This document shows, one piece after another, positions 1-8,556 of a stretch of 64,000 bases of DNA. Made by a program: the position numbers and the translations under genes. The first letter of the stretch is position 1; every line of letters starts with the position of its first letter. The stretch is from NCBI RefSeq assembly GCF_001953885.1, contig NZ_MQUS01000032.1, positions 39,521 to 103,520 of the forward strand, given 5' to 3'. The notes below the pieces were generated by a model. The model ran no database searches. It was not told the DNA's origin and was given only the letters and a program-made list of their open reading frames with translations. The DNA is from Streptomyces sp. IMTB 2501. GTDB lineage: Bacteria > Actinomycetota > Actinomycetes > Streptomycetales > Streptomycetaceae.

Positions 1-771
1 TGGCTGCCCGACGCCCACAGCCAGGCCCCCGCACCCGTCTCCGCCCTCATGTCCGGCGTCCTGCTCTCGGTCGCCTTCGCCGCGATCCTGCGCTACCGGG
101 TCATCGCCGACGCCGCCCTGGGGCCCGGCTTCACCCGTGTGCTGCTCGCCGGAATCGCCCTGCTCACCCTCACGTTCGCGGCCGGGCTGCTACTGGCCCA
201 GCGTGACTACAAGCGGATACTGGCCTACTCCAGCATGGAACACATGAGCCTGATCGCCCTGGCCACAGCGATCGGCAGCCCACTGGCCCTGTCCGCGGCG
301 CTGCTGCACATCGCCGGCCACGGGCTGGCCAAGTCGGCCGCCTTCTGCGCCTCCGGCCGCATCCTCCACCTGACCGGAACCGTCCGGATCGGCCGGGTCC
401 GGGGGCTCCTGGCCCAGGCTCCGTCCCTGGGTGGGGTGTTCGGGTTCGCGGTGGTGGCGTTGCTCGCCCTTCCACCGTTCAGTCTCTTCGCCTCCGAACT
501 CGGCATCGTCCGCGCCGGTCTCGCCGCCGGGACCGGGCGGGCCTGGGCGACCTCGGCGGCCGTGCCGCCGGCCCTCGTGGCCTTTGCCGCACTCACCGCC
601 CGCACGGCCCGCATGCTGCTCGGCCCCGCCCCTGCTCCAGCGCCCGCCCCTTCGAACCCGGGCATCTGGCCGCTCTGCGCGGGCCTGGTGGCCTGCGCCG
701 CGCTGGGCACCACCACCGGACCTCTCACCGATCTGTTGCAGGCCGCGGCTCAGGCGATCGGAGGTCACTGA
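1..771 (+). CDS. hyfF: Hydrogenase-4 proton-conducting membrane subunit HyfF-like (5' partial)
   Basis: This is an integral membrane subunit of the ND2/ND4/ND5 (Mrp antiporter-like) family that moves protons in group 4 hydrogenases and complex I. The frame is open to the left edge, so the gene starts outside the window. The first visible residues, WLPDAHSQAPAPVSAL, are the family's signature loop. Several hydrophobic helices follow, with a Lys-containing helix (YKRILAYSSMEHMS) and a conserved His (LHIAGHGLAKSAAFC), both typical of the proton path. About 256 residues are visible, roughly the C-terminal half. It is followed 4 bp later by the broken hyfG gene. In Hyf operons HyfF directly precedes HyfG, which favours HyfF over NuoL or NuoN. 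The retained part is intact, but the partner subunit is not. Confidence 0.85.
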   Translation, partial: WLPDAHSQAPAPVSALMSGVLLSVAFAAILRYRVIADAALGPGFTRVLLAGIALLTLTFAAGLLLAQRDYKRILAYSSMEHMSLIALATAIGSPLALSAALLHIAGHGLAKSAAFCASGRILHLTGTVRIGRVRGLLAQAPSLGGVFGFAVVALLALPPFSLFASELGIVRAGLAAGTGRAWATSAAVPPALVAFAALTARTARMLLGPAPAPAPAPSNPGIWPLCAGLVACAALGTTTGPLTDLLQAAAQAIGGH

Positions 772-775
772 CCCG

Positions 776-1364
776 ATGCGCACCAACCACGAGATCAGCC
801 TCACCGAACCCCCCTCATACGCCGAGGAGTTGCTGAGGACCGGCGGCCATCGCCTCACTCTGATCGCCGCGCACCACGACGAGCACGGCATCCGCGTGGT
901 GTACGTGTTCACGGCGGACCCACCCGACACCCGCTCCGAACTGCACGTCCGCCTCGACCCCGACCGCCCCGAACTGCCGACGCTGGCCCATCTCTCCTTC
1001 CCCACAGGCCGGTTCGAACGCGAGATGCGCGACCTGTTCGGCATCGTCCCCCTCGACCACCCCCTGCCCCACCGCCTCGTGCGCCACTTCCACTGGCCCC
1101 GCGGCTGGTACCCGATGCACCCCGACGCCGGCCCCCCGCCACGCTTCAGCGAACAAGAAGGCCCCTACCCTTCCTGGAAGTCGAGGGCGACGGCGTCTAC
1201 GAGATCCCCGTCGGCCCGGTCCACGCAGGCCTCATGAACCCGGCCACTTCCGCTTCTCCGTCGTCGGCGAGACCATCCTCAAACTCAAGGCCCGCCTCTG
1301 GTTCGTCCACAAGGGCATCGAGAAGCTCTTCCGCCTGAACTGCTTCGGCGGCGGGGACGGCTGA
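776..1364 (+). pseudogene. hyfG: Hydrogenase-4 large subunit HyfG/HycE-like, frameshifted and truncated
   Basis: The ATG at 776 opens a NuoC-like N-terminal domain with the motif FEREMRDLFGI, then the beginning of the NuoD-like hydrogenase large subunit. The frame breaks near 1168: one C is missing in the run encoding Tyr-Pro-Phe. The correct frame then reads FLEVEGDGVYEIPVGPVHAG. A second single-base loss near 1234 shifts the frame again before HFRFSVVGETILKLKARL. The protein family continues for about 350 more residues, including the metal-binding Cys motifs, but here it stops at 1362-1364 after EKLF and an unrelated tail. Two frameshifts plus loss of the C-terminus make it non-functional. 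Sequencing errors could explain the frameshifts but not the truncation. Confidence 0.85.
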
Positions 1365-1378
1365 CCCGCCCATACCGG

Positions 1379-2881
1379 TCATGTGTCCTGACGTGACACC
1401 GTTTCCACGGCCGTCCGGCTTCCGGTCGCACCATGACCGCGCAGCGGAGGGATCCTGCGGTGGGCCGTCGCCTGGGTCCGGGGGCGGGCGGGCTGTGCGG
1501 GCCGCAGGCGGACCACCGCGTCCAGTCCTCCTTCCGGAGCGGCCTCCAGCGTGACCTCGCCACCGCTCGCGTGGGTGAGCCGCTGGACCATCGGCAGGCC
1601 GAGACCCGTGCCGTCGTGGTGGGCGTCCGAGGCCCGCCAGAAGCGGTCGAAGGCGCGGGCACGGTCCGCCTCGCTCATGCCGGGCCCCTGATCGATCACA
1701 TGCAGCTCGACCAGCGGCGCCGTACGGCCGCCGTCTGTTGCTGCGGTGACGGTCGCCAGGGTGATGGTGGTGCCGGGAGGGGACACCCGCAGCGCGTTGG
1801 AGAGAAGGTTGTCGATGATCTGCTCCAGTGCGCCCGCGACCGCCCACACCGTGCCGACCCTCGGGCCGGCCACGGTGATGTCGACGCGCTGATCACCGGC
1901 GAACGCGGTCCAGATCGCCGCGCGGTCGGCGACGACGGCGTCGAGGTCGGCGGTCTCCGGTGTGCTGGCCGCGTTCTCCAGCCGGGCGAGGGCGAGCAGT
2001 CCCTGGACCATCCGGCTGAGCCGTCCCACCTCGCCGATCGCTTCGTTCAGGCTCGCCTGCGCGCGGGGCGCGAGGTGGGGCTCGAAGTTCTCCAGCCGCA
2101 GGCGCAGTGAGGTGAGCGGGGTCTTCAACTGGTGTGACGCCTCGGAGGCAAAGGCCTCCTGGGCATGGAGCAGGTGTTGCAGCCGGGTCGCCGTGTGTGC
2201 GAAGGAGGCGACGAGCCGGCGTAGCTCCGGCGGCCCGCGGTCGGGCGCGGGCGGCTGGGTGAGGCTGCCGTCGGCGAGTTGCGCGGTGGCCCGTTCCAGG
2301 TCCCGCAGCGGCCTGGTGATCCAGCGGGCGAAGGCGAACCCGATCAGGGCGGCCACGGCGAGCGCGCCCAGCGCTACGAGGGCGAGCAGCACCCAGGTGC
2401 CCTGGACTCTCTGCGCGAGGGGAGCCAGGGGGTACAGCGATCGTACGACGCAGGGCACGCCGTCGTTCGACGTGCCGGGGACGGTCGCGAACAGGACCTT
2501 ACGGCCCGGCACGAGGTCGTCGCTGATCCCGGTCGCGGGTCCCTCGTGCAGTGCTGTGGCGATGTCCGGTGCGGCGGACAGGTTCTTTCCCGCGGCCGAG
2601 GCGTCGGCGGTGTCGGTGAGGACGAAACCCTCGCGGTCGGTCACGACGACGCTGCTGCCGGTGCGCCGCGCGTACTCGCGGGCGAGGCCGGGCAGGTCCG
2701 ACACCAGTCCGTGCTCGAGTCTCTCCTCGCATACCCCGGCGAGCGTCACCGCGCCCAGTTCCGCCGTGTTGGAAAAGCGGCTCAGCTCGCTCCGGGCATA
2801 GACGAAGCCGAACGGCACTTCGAGGGCGAGCAGGACGAGCAGCATGAGGCTGAGATAGCTGAACAGCAGGCGGCGGATCAC
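1379..2881 (-). CDS. Two-component sensor histidine kinase (HAMP, HisKA)
   Basis: This is a membrane sensor kinase that phosphorylates the response regulator encoded just upstream. Its order is: short N-terminus, TM1 (about residues 3-27), extracytoplasmic sensor of about 135 residues, TM2 (about 163-185), HAMP linker, and HisKA with the phospho-acceptor His in SEASHQLKTPLTSL. The HATPase domain follows, with N box IIDNLLSNALRVSP, G1 DQGPGM, F box FDRFWR and G2 GTGLGLP. A GTG at 2881 overlaps the regulator's TGA by 4 bp (GTGA), so I prefer it. A GTG at 2896 in the same frame would add five residues. The Arg-rich tail of about 45 residues after the ATPase domain has no recognised function. The sensed signal is unknown. 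The system is divergent from the siderophore operon, but nothing in the protein shows iron sensing. Confidence 0.93.
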   Translation of the reverse strand: MIRRLLFSYLSLMLLVLLALEVPFGFVYARSELSRFSNTAELGAVTLAGVCEERLEHGLVSDLPGLAREYARRTGSSVVVTDREGFVLTDTADASAAGKNLSAAPDIATALHEGPATGISDDLVPGRKVLFATVPGTSNDGVPCVVRSLYPLAPLAQRVQGTWVLLALVALGALAVAALIGFAFARWITRPLRDLERATAQLADGSLTQPPAPDRGPPELRRLVASFAHTATRLQHLLHAQEAFASEASHQLKTPLTSLRLRLENFEPHLAPRAQASLNEAIGEVGRLSRMVQGLLALARLENAASTPETADLDAVVADRAAIWTAFAGDQRVDITVAGPRVGTVWAVAGALEQIIDNLLSNALRVSPPGTTITLATVTAATDGGRTAPLVELHVIDQGPGMSEADRARAFDRFWRASDAHHDGTGLGLPMVQRLTHASGGEVTLEAAPEGGLDAVVRLRPAQPARPRTQATAHRRIPPLRGHGATGSRTAVETVSRQDT

Positions 2882-3624
2882 CGGACGCCGTGCCACGGCT
2901 CGGGCCGTACCGCGGAGCCGTGGGGCGGGGCCAGGCGGAATCCGATGCCGCGGATGTTCTCGATCCAGGAAGGGTCACCGAGTTTGCGGCGCAGCGCGGC
3001 GATGTGCACATCGAGTGTCTTCGTCGGGCCGAAGTAGTCCGGCTCCCAGACCGTGTCGAGAATCTGCTGGCGGGAGCAGACGGCTCCGGGATCCTCGGCG
3101 AGGCAGACCAGCAGGTCGAACTCCTTGGGCGCCAGGGCGATCGGAATCTCGTGCACCCGCACCTGCCGGGTGCGGCGGTCGATACTCAGAGGGCCGATCC
3201 GCTGGGCGCCACAGCCATCGGCACGGCTTCCGCCGGCAGCCTCCGTGCCGGAGCCGCCGCCGTCGGGAGACACGGTCCGGGCCCGGCGGGTCACGGCTCG
3301 GATCCTCGCCACCAGCTCCCGGACCCCGAACGGCTTCGACACATAGTCGTCCGCGCCCAGCTCCAGGCCGAGCACCCGGTCGACCTCGGAGTCCCGAGCG
3401 GTGATCATGATGATCGGCACCGCCGAACGAGCGCGCAGCGCCCGGCAGACGTCGATGCCGTCCATGTCGGGCAGCCCCAGATCCAGCAACACCATCGCCG
3501 GCTCTGTCGCGGCCAGGCCCTCGGCGCCGGTCCGCGCGTGTTCCACGGTGAACCCGAAGCGACGCAGCCCCTCCGCCAGTGGTTCGGCCACCCGGTCGTC
3601 GTCCTCGATCAGCAAGACGTGCAT
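2878..3624 (-). CDS. OmpR/PhoB-family response regulator
   Basis: This is a DNA-binding response regulator of 248 residues. The receiver domain has the acidic pocket IEDDD at the N-terminus, the phospho-acceptor Asp48 in LLDLGLPDMDG, the conserved Thr in MITARD and the Lys in VSKPFG. A Gly/Ser-rich linker of about 30 residues, longer than usual, leads to the winged-helix DNA-binding domain (APKEFDLLVCLAEDPGAVCS through VHIAALRRKLG). It is the first gene of a two-gene operon and overlaps the kinase start. A direct repeat 11 bp apart lies about 125 bp upstream and could be its own binding site. Confidence 0.94.
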   Translation of the reverse strand: MHVLLIEDDDRVAEPLAEGLRRFGFTVEHARTGAEGLAATEPAMVLLDLGLPDMDGIDVCRALRARSAVPIIMITARDSEVDRVLGLELGADDYVSKPFGVRELVARIRAVTRRARTVSPDGGGSGTEAAGGSRADGCGAQRIGPLSIDRRTRQVRVHEIPIALAPKEFDLLVCLAEDPGAVCSRQQILDTVWEPDYFGPTKTLDVHIAALRRKLGDPSWIENIRGIGFRLAPPHGSAVRPEPWHGVR

Positions 3625-3988
3625 GCCGACAGGCTCACAAACGGCCGCCGGATCGCGTGCCGCAATCGCCGGGATATTCCCTCGTCCCGGTGATTTTTCG
3701 TCTCGCTGTATGAATTATGGGAGACCTATAGCGTAGTGACAGGGTGCGGTTAGGAGATGGTTAAGGGCCGGAGGGGTGCGCCACCGGCCACCTGGGGCTT
3801 CGGGCTGAAGACACACGTTGCCGTGCCCCCTCGGGGCGCTCAGGCTCTCCGACCGGGAAATGCCCCGTTTCCCGGAATCAGGCTCGGCGCCGCGTGCGGC
3901 ATCCCCTTTATCGGCGCTGGATTTTCGTTTAACCGAGGTCGCCTAGGGTTCGAGACAGGAAATCCCACCGACATCCGGGAATTGCGCC
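3625..3988. other. Divergent intergenic region between response regulator and siderophore operon
   Basis: This 364-bp region must hold promoters for both directions. It contains a direct repeat at 3748-3764 (listed separately) and an imperfect inverted repeat, AACC-g-AGG-tcg-CCT-aGGGTT, at 3931-3950, about 40 bp before the first siderophore gene. I see no coding sequence. ORFs that cross it have no family features. Confidence 0.6.
3748..3764 (+). promoter_or_regulatory. Direct repeat GGTTAG-N5-GGTTAA, candidate OmpR-type box
   Basis: Two 6-mers, GGTTAG at 3748-3753 and GGTTAA at 3759-3764, are spaced exactly 11 bp start to start. OmpR/PhoB regulators bind tandem half-sites at this helical spacing. 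The site lies in the divergent region upstream of an OmpR-type gene. The assignment is inference from spacing and position only. Confidence 0.35.
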
Positions 3989-5584
3989 ATGCCGACCCAA
4001 GCCCTCGACAAGACGATCTCCGAACTGCGCCGGGTGCGCCAGGATCTCGTGGAGCCTTTCCTGGCCGCGCTGCCGGGAGCGCGGGCCACCGTGCTCAGCC
4101 GTCTCTGGGGCGCCTTCGCCCGCGAGCCGCTGCCCGGCGTCACCGCCCGGCAGCAAGCAGCGGAGCAACTGGTCGTGACGCTCCAGCACGGTGCGCGGCT
4201 GGCCGCGGCCGGCACATGTGCCCAGCGTTTCGCCGACGTACCCGAGGACTTCAGCGTGGCCGGGCCCGACGGCCCGATCCGTGAACCGGCCGATCTGCTC
4301 GCCCAGTTGGGGCTGCACACGGCCGCCGCACAGCGACTCACGGCGGAGCTGGACAACAGTGTCGTGAACCTGGCCCTCGCCCGCGCGGCGAACGCCAAAG
4401 GTTTCCCTCCGCCGCGTGACGCGGTCGATGCCGAACAGGCGGTGGTCGAAGGCCACCCTCAGCACCCGTGCTGCCGTACCCGTACGGGCATGTCCGTCGC
4501 CGAGGTGCTCGCGTACGCGCCCGAGCACCATCCGGTGGTCCAGCTGGCGCTGCTGCCCGTCCCCGCCGACCGCTGGCAGGGCACCGCCGCCTGGCCCGAG
4601 GAGCTCCGGGACGGCGACACCCATCTGCTGCCGGTCCACCCCTGGCAGCGGGACCACGTCCTCGTTCGCCACCCCGACCTCACCACGATCCGGCGCACGA
4701 TCCCGGCCCGTCCGCTGCTGTCGTTGCGCACCCTTGCTCCCGTGGGCGATCTGGCGGGCCGCCACATCAAGACCGCGCTCGACGTCCAGGTCACCAACTA
4801 CCGGCGCACCATCTCGCCCGTGGAGGTGGCCGACGGACCGCCGCTGTCCGAGCTGGTCTCGGCGGTCGTCGACAAGGCCGGGTACGGCGACGGCCTGCGG
4901 ATCCTGCGCGAGCTGGGCGGGGGAACCGTGCGGGTGGCCGGGCAGGCGTGTGCGAGCCTGGCGGCGATGATCAGGGAATCCACCGATTCCCACCTGGGCG
5001 CCGGAGAGATCGCCGTACCGCTGACGGCCGTGCACGCCACCGGCGCGGCCGTGGTGGCAGGCGATCCCGTGCGCTGGCTGGCGGACTTCGCCGAACTCGT
5101 CCTGCCGCCTGCGCTGACACTGCTGTCCATGGGGGTGGCGCTGGAGGCTCACGGCCAGAACACGCTCGTCGCACTGCGGGGCGGCCTACCGGTGCGGGTG
5201 CTGTACCGGGACCTGGACGGGGTGCGGATCAGTCCCCGCAGGCTCGCCGCCTGGGGGTGCGGTGTGCCGTCGCTGGCGGGCACGCGCGCCGGTGACGACA
5301 TCGACGCTCTGCGCACCAAGCTGTTCGGCGGACTGCTCACCGGGGTGTTCAGCGAGTTGGTCGACGTCCTCGCCCGGACCCGGGCGGTCGATCCCGCGGC
5401 GCTGTGGGAGTCGGTGGCCCGGGTCGGCCGCCGCGTGTACGCCGAACTGCCCGACACCGGAGACGCCTCGGCCTTCTTCGGGGACACCCTGCCGCTGAAG
5501 GCGACGGTCGCGATGCGTCTGGCAGAAGACTCCGGAAAGGCGCAGTGGACCGGGGTACCCAACCCGCTGGCTCGACACCTCTGA
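3989..5584 (+). CDS. IucA/IucC-family NIS siderophore synthetase, first copy
   Basis: This is an ATP-dependent, non-ribosomal-peptide-independent siderophore synthetase that joins a carboxylic acid such as citrate to an amine or alcohol. At 531 residues it is a little short for the family (about 550-620). Visible family motifs are PVHPWQRDH, the nucleotide-binding stretch KTALDVQVTNYRRTISP, the active-site region SMGVALEAHGQNTL and LYRDLDGVRISP near the FhuF-like C-terminal part. It starts at the ATG at 3989 after a 364-bp intergenic region and is the first gene of a four-gene operon with a second synthetase, a PLP decarboxylase and an exporter. Its exact substrate cannot be read from the motifs. 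Confidence 0.93.
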   Translation: MPTQALDKTISELRRVRQDLVEPFLAALPGARATVLSRLWGAFAREPLPGVTARQQAAEQLVVTLQHGARLAAAGTCAQRFADVPEDFSVAGPDGPIREPADLLAQLGLHTAAAQRLTAELDNSVVNLALARAANAKGFPPPRDAVDAEQAVVEGHPQHPCCRTRTGMSVAEVLAYAPEHHPVVQLALLPVPADRWQGTAAWPEELRDGDTHLLPVHPWQRDHVLVRHPDLTTIRRTIPARPLLSLRTLAPVGDLAGRHIKTALDVQVTNYRRTISPVEVADGPPLSELVSAVVDKAGYGDGLRILRELGGGTVRVAGQACASLAAMIRESTDSHLGAGEIAVPLTAVHATGAAVVAGDPVRWLADFAELVLPPALTLLSMGVALEAHGQNTLVALRGGLPVRVLYRDLDGVRISPRRLAAWGCGVPSLAGTRAGDDIDALRTKLFGGLLTGVFSELVDVLARTRAVDPAALWESVARVGRRVYAELPDTGDASAFFGDTLPLKATVAMRLAEDSGKAQWTGVPNPLARHL

Positions 5585-5644
5585 CATCCACGGGCCACGC
5601 GACGGACGACTGATGCACTCATGACGACGGACTGGAGCTTGCGC

Positions 5645-7333
5645 ATGTCCCTCCCCGCTTCCACCCCCGACGCCCGCGCCACCACCGGAGCGCTCAGCGC
5701 CGACGCCGTCACCGCTCACACCCTGCTCAACTGTCTGATCCGCGAGGTCTCCGCCCCCGAGCACCAGGTGACCGTCGATCGCGGTCACCTCCTGCTGCGC
5801 CTGCCCCGTCGCGGCGTGTTGCTGCGGGCGAGACTGCGCCGTGTCTCGATGATCGGGGCACACCGCTTCCAAGGCCCCGTCGAACGGCACGACGAGGGCG
5901 CCTGGGTCACGGTGGGCTGGCGCGAGCTGGCCGGCCATGTCCAGGACGAGCTGGAGCTGCGCACCGGCGTGGCGAACGGCGAGTTCCTGGACCAGGTGGC
6001 CGACAGCCGAGAGACCATCCGCACCGCCCTGGAACACCGCGCCCACGGGATGCCCCAGCAGGACCCGTATCTGACGTCGGAACAGTCCCTGGTCTTCGGC
6101 CACCGCTTCCATCCCACGCCCAAGGCGCGCACCGGCGACCCGGCGGACTGGCTGGCGTACGGCCCGGAGACCGGCGCCCGCTTCCGTCTGCGGCACCTGG
6201 CCGTACGCCGTCACCTGGTGCAGCAGGAGGGCGACCTGAGCGAACTCGACGCGCTGTGCCCGTCGGCCGACCCGGAGTTCATGACACTGCCGGTGCACCC
6301 CTGGCAGTTCCGGCTGCTGAGCCGGCACGAGCGGCTGCGTGCGGCACTGGCCGCGGGAGAGGTCGTGGACATCGGCGTGAGCGGGCCCGAGTGGGTGCCC
6401 ACGGCGTCGGTACGCACGCTCTACCAGCCCGACGCGGACACGTTCCTGAAGTTCAGCCTGAACGTCCGCCTCACCAACTGCGTCCGGAAGCACGCCCGTT
6501 ACGAGCTGTCCGGCGCCGTCGCCCTGAACGGCCTGCTCCAGCCCGTCATGGCTCAGCTCGCCGAACGTTTCCCCGGATGCGCGCTGCTCGCCGAGCCCGG
6601 CTACCGCACGCTCGCCGCCGACGGCGACACCGAACTGCTGGAGGGGTTCGGTGTCGTGGTCCGCTCCGGGCTGCGCACCCATCTGCGCCCCGGAGTGACG
6701 CCCCTGCTCGCCGCCGCGGTCGCGGACGAGTACCCCACCAGTGCCGCCCACGTCACCCACCTGCTGGCCCGCGGGGACGGGGACGTACTGGCCTGGTGGG
6801 ACGCCTATCTGCGGCTGCTGCTGCCGCCGGTGCTGGCCGCCTACTTCGAGCACGGGGTCGTACTGGAACCGCACCTGCAGAACGTCGTCGTCGGAGTCAA
6901 CGCCGACGGCACACCCGTGCGGATACTCTTCCGCGACCTGGAGGGCACCAAGCTGCTGCCCCGCCACCACGCACCTGCGCTCGCCGCCCTCCCCGAGGAC
7001 GTCCGCGGCTCCCTCACCTACGATGCCGAACGCGGCTGGAACCGGGTCGCCTACTGCCTGCTGGTCAACCATGTCGCCGAGGTGCTCGGCGCCCTCGCCG
7101 ACCTCGGTCCGGCGCGCGAACCGGCGCTGTGGGGCCTGGTCCGCGACCGGCTCGAAGCCTGTGCCGGCCTTACCGGTGGGCCGCCGCGGCTGCGCGCCCT
7201 GCTCTCCGGGGTACCGCTGCCCGCCAAGGCCAACCTCCTGCTGCGCTGGGCCCGCAAAGCAGACCGGCACGCCACCTACGTCCCCCTGACCAGCCCGCTC
7301 GGCGCGGGCTTCCCCCGCGAGGTGCCCCTGTGA
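5645..7333 (+). CDS. IucA/IucC-family NIS siderophore synthetase, second copy
   Basis: This second synthetase of the same family is clearly diverged from the first. It has the motifs PVHPWQFRLLS, KFSLNVRLTNCVRKHARYEL, YFEHGVVLEPHLQNVV and LFRDLEGTKLLPRHH. The start at 5645 is preceded by GGAG with 7 bases of spacing. The upstream in-frame ATG at 5621 has no ribosome binding site, so I chose 5645 (562 residues). The gene begins 60 bp after the first synthetase, and its TGA is overlapped by the next gene's GTG. Two different NIS synthetases in one operon usually mean two successive condensations, one on each side of an amine or diamine linker. That reading is an inference. Confidence 0.93.
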   Translation: MSLPASTPDARATTGALSADAVTAHTLLNCLIREVSAPEHQVTVDRGHLLLRLPRRGVLLRARLRRVSMIGAHRFQGPVERHDEGAWVTVGWRELAGHVQDELELRTGVANGEFLDQVADSRETIRTALEHRAHGMPQQDPYLTSEQSLVFGHRFHPTPKARTGDPADWLAYGPETGARFRLRHLAVRRHLVQQEGDLSELDALCPSADPEFMTLPVHPWQFRLLSRHERLRAALAAGEVVDIGVSGPEWVPTASVRTLYQPDADTFLKFSLNVRLTNCVRKHARYELSGAVALNGLLQPVMAQLAERFPGCALLAEPGYRTLAADGDTELLEGFGVVVRSGLRTHLRPGVTPLLAAAVADEYPTSAAHVTHLLARGDGDVLAWWDAYLRLLLPPVLAAYFEHGVVLEPHLQNVVVGVNADGTPVRILFRDLEGTKLLPRHHAPALAALPEDVRGSLTYDAERGWNRVAYCLLVNHVAEVLGALADLGPAREPALWGLVRDRLEACAGLTGGPPRLRALLSGVPLPAKANLLLRWARKADRHATYVPLTSPLGAGFPREVPL

Positions 7334-8556
7334 GAGCCGCCGTGCTGCACCACGTACACCGACTCACCGACGACGAACTGCCCGCCTACGTCTACGACTT
7401 GACCGGCTTGCGCGCACACGCCCGCACCATCCGGGCCGCGCTGCCGCGGCGCGTCCGGTTGCTGTACGCGGCGAAGGCCAACTCCGACCCCCGCCTGCTG
7501 CGCACCCTCGCCGAGCACGTCGACGGGTTCGAAGTGGCCTCCGGCGGCGAGATCCGGCACATCCGCGGCCTCTTCCCCGACGCGCCGATCGCCTTCGGCG
7601 GCCCCGGCAAGACCGTGGCCGAACTGGCCCAGGCCCTGGACGCCGGGGTGGAACGCCTGCACATCGAGAGCGAACACGAGCTGCGCACGCTGACGACCGT
7701 GCTGGGCGACCGCACCGCCGACGTGCTCCTGCGCGTCAACGTACCCGTGGCGGTCCGCTCGGTGGCGCTGGCCATGGGCGGCGGACCGAGCCCGTTCGGT
7801 CTGGACCCCGCCCAGCTGGACCGCTGCCTGCGCATCATCGCCACCGACGGCCGTATCCGGCTGCGCGGGCTGCACGCCCACCTGGCCAGCGGCCTCGACG
7901 CGCCCGCCCATCTGGCCCTGGTCGACCAGGTCATGGGCTGGGCGGACGACTGGGCACACCAACGAGGGATCACGCTGAACGAGGTCAACATCGGCGGCGG
8001 AATGAACGTCGAGTACACCGACGCCAACGATGTCTTCGACTGGCCGGCCTTCGGTGGCGGCCTGCGCCGGACGCTGGAGCGCCACCCCGAACTGACGCTG
8101 TGGATCGAACCGGGCCGCTCGGTCACCGCCTACTGCGGCTGGTACGTCACCCAGGTCCTGGACGTGAAGTTCAGCTGCGGCGAGGCGTTCGCCGTCCTGC
8201 GCGGCGGCACCCACCATCTGCGCACCCCCGCCGCGAAACAGCACGACCAACCCTTCGAGATCATCCCCGACGACTCCTGGCACCGGCCCTGGGACCGGCC
8301 GGAGGCCCGTGACGAGCCGGTGACCCTGGTCGGTCAACTGTGCACACCCAAGGACGTCCTGGCCCGCCACGCCGCGGTCCCCCGGCTGCGGGTGGGCGAC
8401 CGGATCGCGTTCGCCATGGCCGGCGCCTACGCCTGGAACATCTCCCACCACGAGTTCCTCATGCACCCTCACCCGGCCTTCCACCACGTCGACGACGCCG
8501 ACGCGCCCCTCATGCACACCGACGACGCCCACACCTACGTCGGCCGGACGGTATGA
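7330..8556 (+). CDS. Fold-type III PLP-dependent decarboxylase, siderophore type
   Basis: This enzyme of the diaminopimelate/ornithine decarboxylase fold uses pyridoxal phosphate to decarboxylate an amino acid or amino-acid conjugate. The 408-residue protein starts at the GTG at 7330, overlapping the previous stop by 4 bp. The PLP Lys is K49 in LLYAAKANSDP. The phosphate-binding glycines are IGGGM (about 221-225), EPGRS is at about 260-264, and the C-terminal catalytic Cys is C338 in GQLCTPKDVL. The CTPKD form, rather than the CESGD form of lysine-making DapC-type decarboxylases, is what I associate with siderophore decarboxylases such as SbnH of staphyloferrin B and AcsE of achromobactin. 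It probably supplies or trims the amine linker joined by the two synthetases. Confidence 0.9.
   Translation: MRAAVLHHVHRLTDDELPAYVYDLTGLRAHARTIRAALPRRVRLLYAAKANSDPRLLRTLAEHVDGFEVASGGEIRHIRGLFPDAPIAFGGPGKTVAELAQALDAGVERLHIESEHELRTLTTVLGDRTADVLLRVNVPVAVRSVALAMGGGPSPFGLDPAQLDRCLRIIATDGRIRLRGLHAHLASGLDAPAHLALVDQVMGWADDWAHQRGITLNEVNIGGGMNVEYTDANDVFDWPAFGGGLRRTLERHPELTLWIEPGRSVTAYCGWYVTQVLDVKFSCGEAFAVLRGGTHHLRTPAAKQHDQPFEIIPDDSWHRPWDRPEARDEPVTLVGQLCTPKDVLARHAAVPRLRVGDRIAFAMAGAYAWNISHHEFLMHPHPAFHHVDDADAPLMHTDDAHTYVGRTV

Noticed and set aside
3931..3950. Inverted repeat before the siderophore operon considered as an iron box
   Set aside because: The half-sites (AACCgAGG / CCTaGGGTT) match the DmdR/IdeR consensus poorly and contain an indel between arms, so I do not call it an iron box.
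3929..5152. 407-codon minus-strand ORF opposite the first siderophore synthetase
   Set aside because: It is Gln/Gly/Arg-rich shadow sequence with no motifs, while the plus strand has all IucA/IucC signatures.
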